From contig JAHEIJ010000096.1 in assembly GCA_024639445.1 (NCBI GenBank), forward strand, positions 1-7,701: DNA of 7,701 nucleotides. The letters are read 5' to 3'. Origin of the DNA: Gammaproteobacteria bacterium (lineage in GTDB: Bacteria > Pseudomonadota > Gammaproteobacteria > UBA6429 > Thiohalophilaceae). The number at the start of each line of letters is the position of its first letter. The first letter of the stretch is position 1. This document shows, piece after piece, positions 4,732 to 7,701 of the stretch. Under the pieces are notes generated by a model. The model was not told the DNA's origin. It made no database searches and worked only from the letters and a program-made list of their open reading frames with translations. Position numbers and translations under genes: made by a program.

Positions 4732-6384
4732 ATGTCTAATCCAATGAATATCAAGGAAATAAACACCAAACCGTTTGATGACCAGCGCCCTGGCACGTCC
4801 GGTTTACGCAAGCAGGTCACCGTGTTCCAGCAACCCCATTATCTGGAAAATTTCGTGCAGTCCATATTTGACTGTCTGGAGGAGAAAACCGGACGGACCC
4901 TGGTATTGGGTGGCGATGGGCGGTACTACAACCGCACCGCCATCCAGACAATCCTTAAGATGGCGGCCGCCAATGGCTTTGGAAAGGTCCTGGTGGGAGC
5001 TGGTGGCCTTCTTTCCACCCCGGCCGTCTCCGCCGTCATTCGTCACCATGAGGCCTTTGGCGGCATCATCCTCTCCGCCAGTCACAACCCGGGGGGACCC
5101 GACGGGGATTTCGGTATCAAGTACAACATCAGCAACGGCGGCCCGGCTCCAGAGAAACTCACCGAAGCCATTTATGCCCGTACCTGTGAACTGAGTCACT
5201 ATCGGGTCCTGCAAGCCGACGACCTCGAGCTCGACCAGCTTGGTGAGCAATCACTGGGCAACATGACCGTCGAGGTGATAGACCCGGTCAAGGACTATGC
5301 CGAGCTCATGACCCACCTGTTTGACTTTGGTCGCATCAAAGCACTGTTCGATTCAGGGCTGTTCCAGATGGTGTTTGATGCGATGCATGCCATCACGGGG
5401 CCGTATGCCAAGGAAATCCTGGAAAACCAGCTGGGTGCCGCCGCTGGTACGGTAATCAATGGCGAACCCCTGGAAGATTTTGGCGGGGGTCATCCTGACC
5501 CGAACCTGGCACATGCCACGGAACTGGTTGAACGCCTGAATCAGAGCGGCCCGCATGCACCCAATTTTGGAGCCGCTTCCGATGGCGACGGTGATCGCAA
5601 TATGGTGCTGGGCCGACGTTTCTTTGTTACGCCCAGTGACAGTCTGGCCATACTCGCCGCTAACGTGCATCGCCTGCCTGGCTATCCGCAAGGACTGGCG
5701 GGAGTGGCCCGCTCAATGCCAACCAGCATGGCAGTAGATCGAGTTGCCGAGCGTCTCGGTGTGGACTGTTATGAAACTCCGACGGGCTGGAAATTTTTTG
5801 GCAACCTGTTGGATAACCGCAAAATTAACTTATGTGGTGAAGAAAGTTTTGGTACCGGCTCGGATCACGTGCGCGAAAAAGACGGCCTGTGGGCGGTACT
5901 GTTCTGGCTCAACCTCATTGCCATGCGACAGCAGTCCGTGGAAGACATTGTGAGGGAACACTGGTGTCTGTACGGACGCAATTATTACACCCGACATGAT
6001 TATGAAGCCGTAGAACAGGATTCAGCTGACTCGCTAATGAAAAATCTGCGCGCTAAAATCACCGAACTGGCAGGCCAGTCCTTTGGTGAGTATGAAGTGC
6101 AACTGGCGGATGATTTCCAATATACCGATCCTGTGGATAAGAGCGTGAGTGAACAGCAAGGTATTCGAATTCTTTTCACCAATGGCGCCCGCATTGTCTA
6201 CCGCCTCTCCGGCACCGGCACACAGGGAGCGACCTTACGGGTGTATATTGAACGCTTCGAGCCGGAGGCCAGTCTGCATGATCTGGATACACAGGCTACA
6301 CTCGCCCAATTAATTAAAATGGCGGATGAGATTGCCGGAATTAAACAATTCACCGGCCGGGATGCTCCCACGGTGATTACCTGA
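4732..6384 (+). CDS. pgm: Alpha-D-glucose-specific phosphoglucomutase
   Basis: This cytoplasmic enzyme of 550 residues interconverts glucose-1-phosphate and glucose-6-phosphate through a phosphoserine enzyme and glucose-1,6-bisphosphate. It belongs to the alpha-D-phosphohexomutase superfamily, in the subgroup close to eukaryotic PGM1. All key motifs are present: RPGTSGLRK near residues 19-27; the catalytic serine loop SASHNPGG with Ser117; the metal loop DGDGDR at 284-289; the sugar-specificity loop CGEESFG at 368-374; and the phosphate-binding loop RLSGTGTQGA at 491-500. Length matches the family, so it is complete. The ATG at 4732 has no strong ribosome binding site. The ATG at 4744 (MNIKEINTKPF) is an alternative closer to the usual N-terminus. 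It is followed after 45 bases by the phosphorylase gene, so the two form an operon linking glycogen breakdown or synthesis to glycolysis. Confidence 0.95.
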   Translation: MSNPMNIKEINTKPFDDQRPGTSGLRKQVTVFQQPHYLENFVQSIFDCLEEKTGRTLVLGGDGRYYNRTAIQTILKMAAANGFGKVLVGAGGLLSTPAVSAVIRHHEAFGGIILSASHNPGGPDGDFGIKYNISNGGPAPEKLTEAIYARTCELSHYRVLQADDLELDQLGEQSLGNMTVEVIDPVKDYAELMTHLFDFGRIKALFDSGLFQMVFDAMHAITGPYAKEILENQLGAAAGTVINGEPLEDFGGGHPDPNLAHATELVERLNQSGPHAPNFGAASDGDGDRNMVLGRRFFVTPSDSLAILAANVHRLPGYPQGLAGVARSMPTSMAVDRVAERLGVDCYETPTGWKFFGNLLDNRKINLCGEESFGTGSDHVREKDGLWAVLFWLNLIAMRQQSVEDIVREHWCLYGRNYYTRHDYEAVEQDSADSLMKNLRAKITELAGQSFGEYEVQLADDFQYTDPVDKSVSEQQGIRILFTNGARIVYRLSGTGTQGATLRVYIERFEPEASLHDLDTQATLAQLIKMADEIAGIKQFTGRDAPTVIT

Positions 6385-6429
6385 AATGACGACACCGAAA
6401 AGACAACAACGAACAGGTTGATTAACGAT

Positions 6430-7701
6430 ATGAGTGAAACAAGATTCAAACTTGAAGTCCGCCCGCAAATCCCGGCACGGTTGCAGGGACTGGAAACCCT
6501 GGCCAATGACTTGTACTACAGTTGGGACCGTAGTGTACGGGGACTGTTTTACAGCATGGATCGCAACCTCTGGCATGAGTGCGGCCATAATCCCAAGGTT
6601 TTCCTGCGACGTGTCTCCCAGAGTACTCTGAACAAGGCAGCGGAAGACAACCTGTATATTCAGGAATATTCCCGCATCCTCTCAGTGTATGAGAGCTATC
6701 TCGAGAAAACCAGTAGTCCACAAATCTGTAAACATTTTGAACCAGGCCATGATCTGATTGCCTATTTCTGTGCCGAATACGGCCTGCATGAAAGTTTCCC
6801 GATTTATTCCGGTGGGCTTGGGATTCTGGCCGGGGATCATTGTAAAGCCGCCAGTGATATGGGATTGCCCTTCGCGGCAATTGGTCTACTCTACCGCCAG
6901 GGTTACTTTAACCAGACCATCGATGGCAACGGTCAGCAACATGCCCATTACACCACGACCGATTTTGGCGCACTACCTGTCAAATCCGCTCTGGATGTCG
7001 ACGGTCAGGAACTCCATGTCAGTGTAGACTTGCCCGGCCGGCGTGTGGCCCTGAAAGTCTGGGAGGCTTCTGCCGGTAATATTCATCTTTACCTTCTCGA
7101 CAGTGACCTGCAGGAAAACAACGACGCGGATCGAGCGATCACCTTTCAACTCTATGGTGGAGATAAAACAACCCGTATCCAGCAGGAAATTGTGCTCGGC
7201 ATTGGTGGCATGCGTGCGGTTCGGGCCCTGGGGCTTAAACCTACCGTCTACCATATTAATGAAGGACATGCGGCATTCCTGATCCTCGAACGTTGCCGTG
7301 AACTGATTGAAGAAGGTATGGATTTTGCCAGTGCCCTGGAACTCGTGGCGGCCGGGACTGTATTTACAACCCATACACCCGTAGCCGCCGGCCACGATAT
7401 ATTCAGCGCCAAGTTAATGACCGAATATTTCAGTGATTACAGCAAACAATTAGGGCTCAACATTGAAGACTTCCTGCGGTTTGGTGGAACCCCTGATAAT
7501 CACAGTGACTTCAACATGACTACGCTGGCACTGCACGGCTCGCGTTTTCATAATGGCGTCAGTCGAATTCATGGCGGGGTCGCTTCACATATGGAAGGTT
7601 ATGTCTGGCCCCAGATCCCGGCCGAAGACAACCCGATGTCATATGTCACCAATGGTGTCCATGTACCTACCTTCCTGGCGCGGGAGTGGGCCAACCTGTT
7701 T
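6430..7701 (+). CDS. glgP: Alpha-glucan (glycogen/maltodextrin) phosphorylase, 3' end outside window
   Basis: The frame is open from the ATG at 6430 to the last base, giving 424 residues with no stop. It encodes the N-terminal half of a GT35 alpha-glucan phosphorylase of the DUF3417-containing type, which uses pyridoxal phosphate to cleave alpha-1,4 glucans with phosphate to glucose-1-phosphate. The N-terminal DUF3417-like part has LETLANDLYYSWD (21-33) and LWHECGHNPKVFL (47-59). The catalytic fold then begins with AYFCAEYGLHESFPIYSGG (111-129), GLGILAGDH (129-137), YHINEGHAAF (274-283), HTPVAAGHD (315-323) and VTNGVHVPTF near the end. The lysine that binds pyridoxal phosphate would lie in the missing C-terminal half. 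No strong Shine-Dalgarno precedes the ATG (AGG is 12 bases away), so translation may depend on coupling to phosphoglucomutase, 45 bases upstream. Its product is the substrate of that enzyme. Confidence 0.92.
   Translation, partial: MSETRFKLEVRPQIPARLQGLETLANDLYYSWDRSVRGLFYSMDRNLWHECGHNPKVFLRRVSQSTLNKAAEDNLYIQEYSRILSVYESYLEKTSSPQICKHFEPGHDLIAYFCAEYGLHESFPIYSGGLGILAGDHCKAASDMGLPFAAIGLLYRQGYFNQTIDGNGQQHAHYTTTDFGALPVKSALDVDGQELHVSVDLPGRRVALKVWEASAGNIHLYLLDSDLQENNDADRAITFQLYGGDKTTRIQQEIVLGIGGMRAVRALGLKPTVYHINEGHAAFLILERCRELIEEGMDFASALELVAAGTVFTTHTPVAAGHDIFSAKLMTEYFSDYSKQLGLNIEDFLRFGGTPDNHSDFNMTTLALHGSRFHNGVSRIHGGVASHMEGYVWPQIPAEDNPMSYVTNGVHVPTFLAREWANLF

Noticed and set aside
4804..5250. 148-codon minus-strand open frame inside phosphoglucomutase
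   Set aside because: It is antisense to a fully conserved enzyme with all catalytic motifs, and has no recognisable product.
6446..7395. Minus-strand open frames of 144 and 140 codons opposite the phosphorylase, and an 89-codon plus-strand frame
   Set aside because: The plus-strand phosphorylase frame is open without a stop to the window edge and matches GT35 motifs throughout; the others are its shadows.

Overview
The window reads as chromosomal DNA of a proteobacterium, most likely a gammaproteobacterium. The basis is family content only: DUF2970, DUF3106 and DUF3619-like proteins, a UMF1/ATG22-type MFS carrier, and a bacterial alpha-D-glucose-specific phosphoglucomutase followed by a DUF3417-type alpha-glucan phosphorylase. 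Base composition is mixed and near-neutral. I see no insertion sequence, phage gene, tRNA, rRNA or CRISPR array.

Layout. Positions 1-267 hold no supportable gene. From 268 to about 4333 six or seven genes all lie on the minus strand. In transcription order they are: an exported 11-residue-repeat protein (4333-3659); an ECF-like sigma factor (about 3576-3040); a single-pass DUF3619-like membrane protein with anti-sigma topology (3047-2703); a small exported acidic protein (2713-2495); an exported DUF3106 glutamine/arginine-rich repeat protein (2502-1843); a UMF1-family MFS transporter (1789-512); and a small DUF2970 membrane protein (480-268). The sigma, DUF3619, small-protein and DUF3106 genes overlap by 8-11 bases and are evidently one translationally coupled unit. 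A 374-base AT-rich divergent intergenic region (4358-4731) separates this block from a plus-strand glycogen operon: phosphoglucomutase (4732-6384), then alpha-glucan phosphorylase (from 6430, cut off by the window end).

How the genes may work together. The right-hand pair is clear. Phosphorylase releases glucose-1-phosphate from glycogen or maltodextrin, and phosphoglucomutase interconverts it with glucose-6-phosphate. The left-hand block looks like an envelope-associated sigma/anti-sigma module flanked by two exported, highly charged repeat proteins, but no signal or target is known from sequence. A candidate ECF-type promoter precedes the upstream repeat protein, which would fit control by the neighbouring sigma factor.

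Points worth a second look: the sigma gene has no ATG, GTG or TTG codon covering its conserved N-terminus; a perfect 13-bp inverted repeat sits just before it; an 11-bp hairpin contains the ribosome binding site of the MFS gene; and both exported proteins have unusually regular helical repeats.
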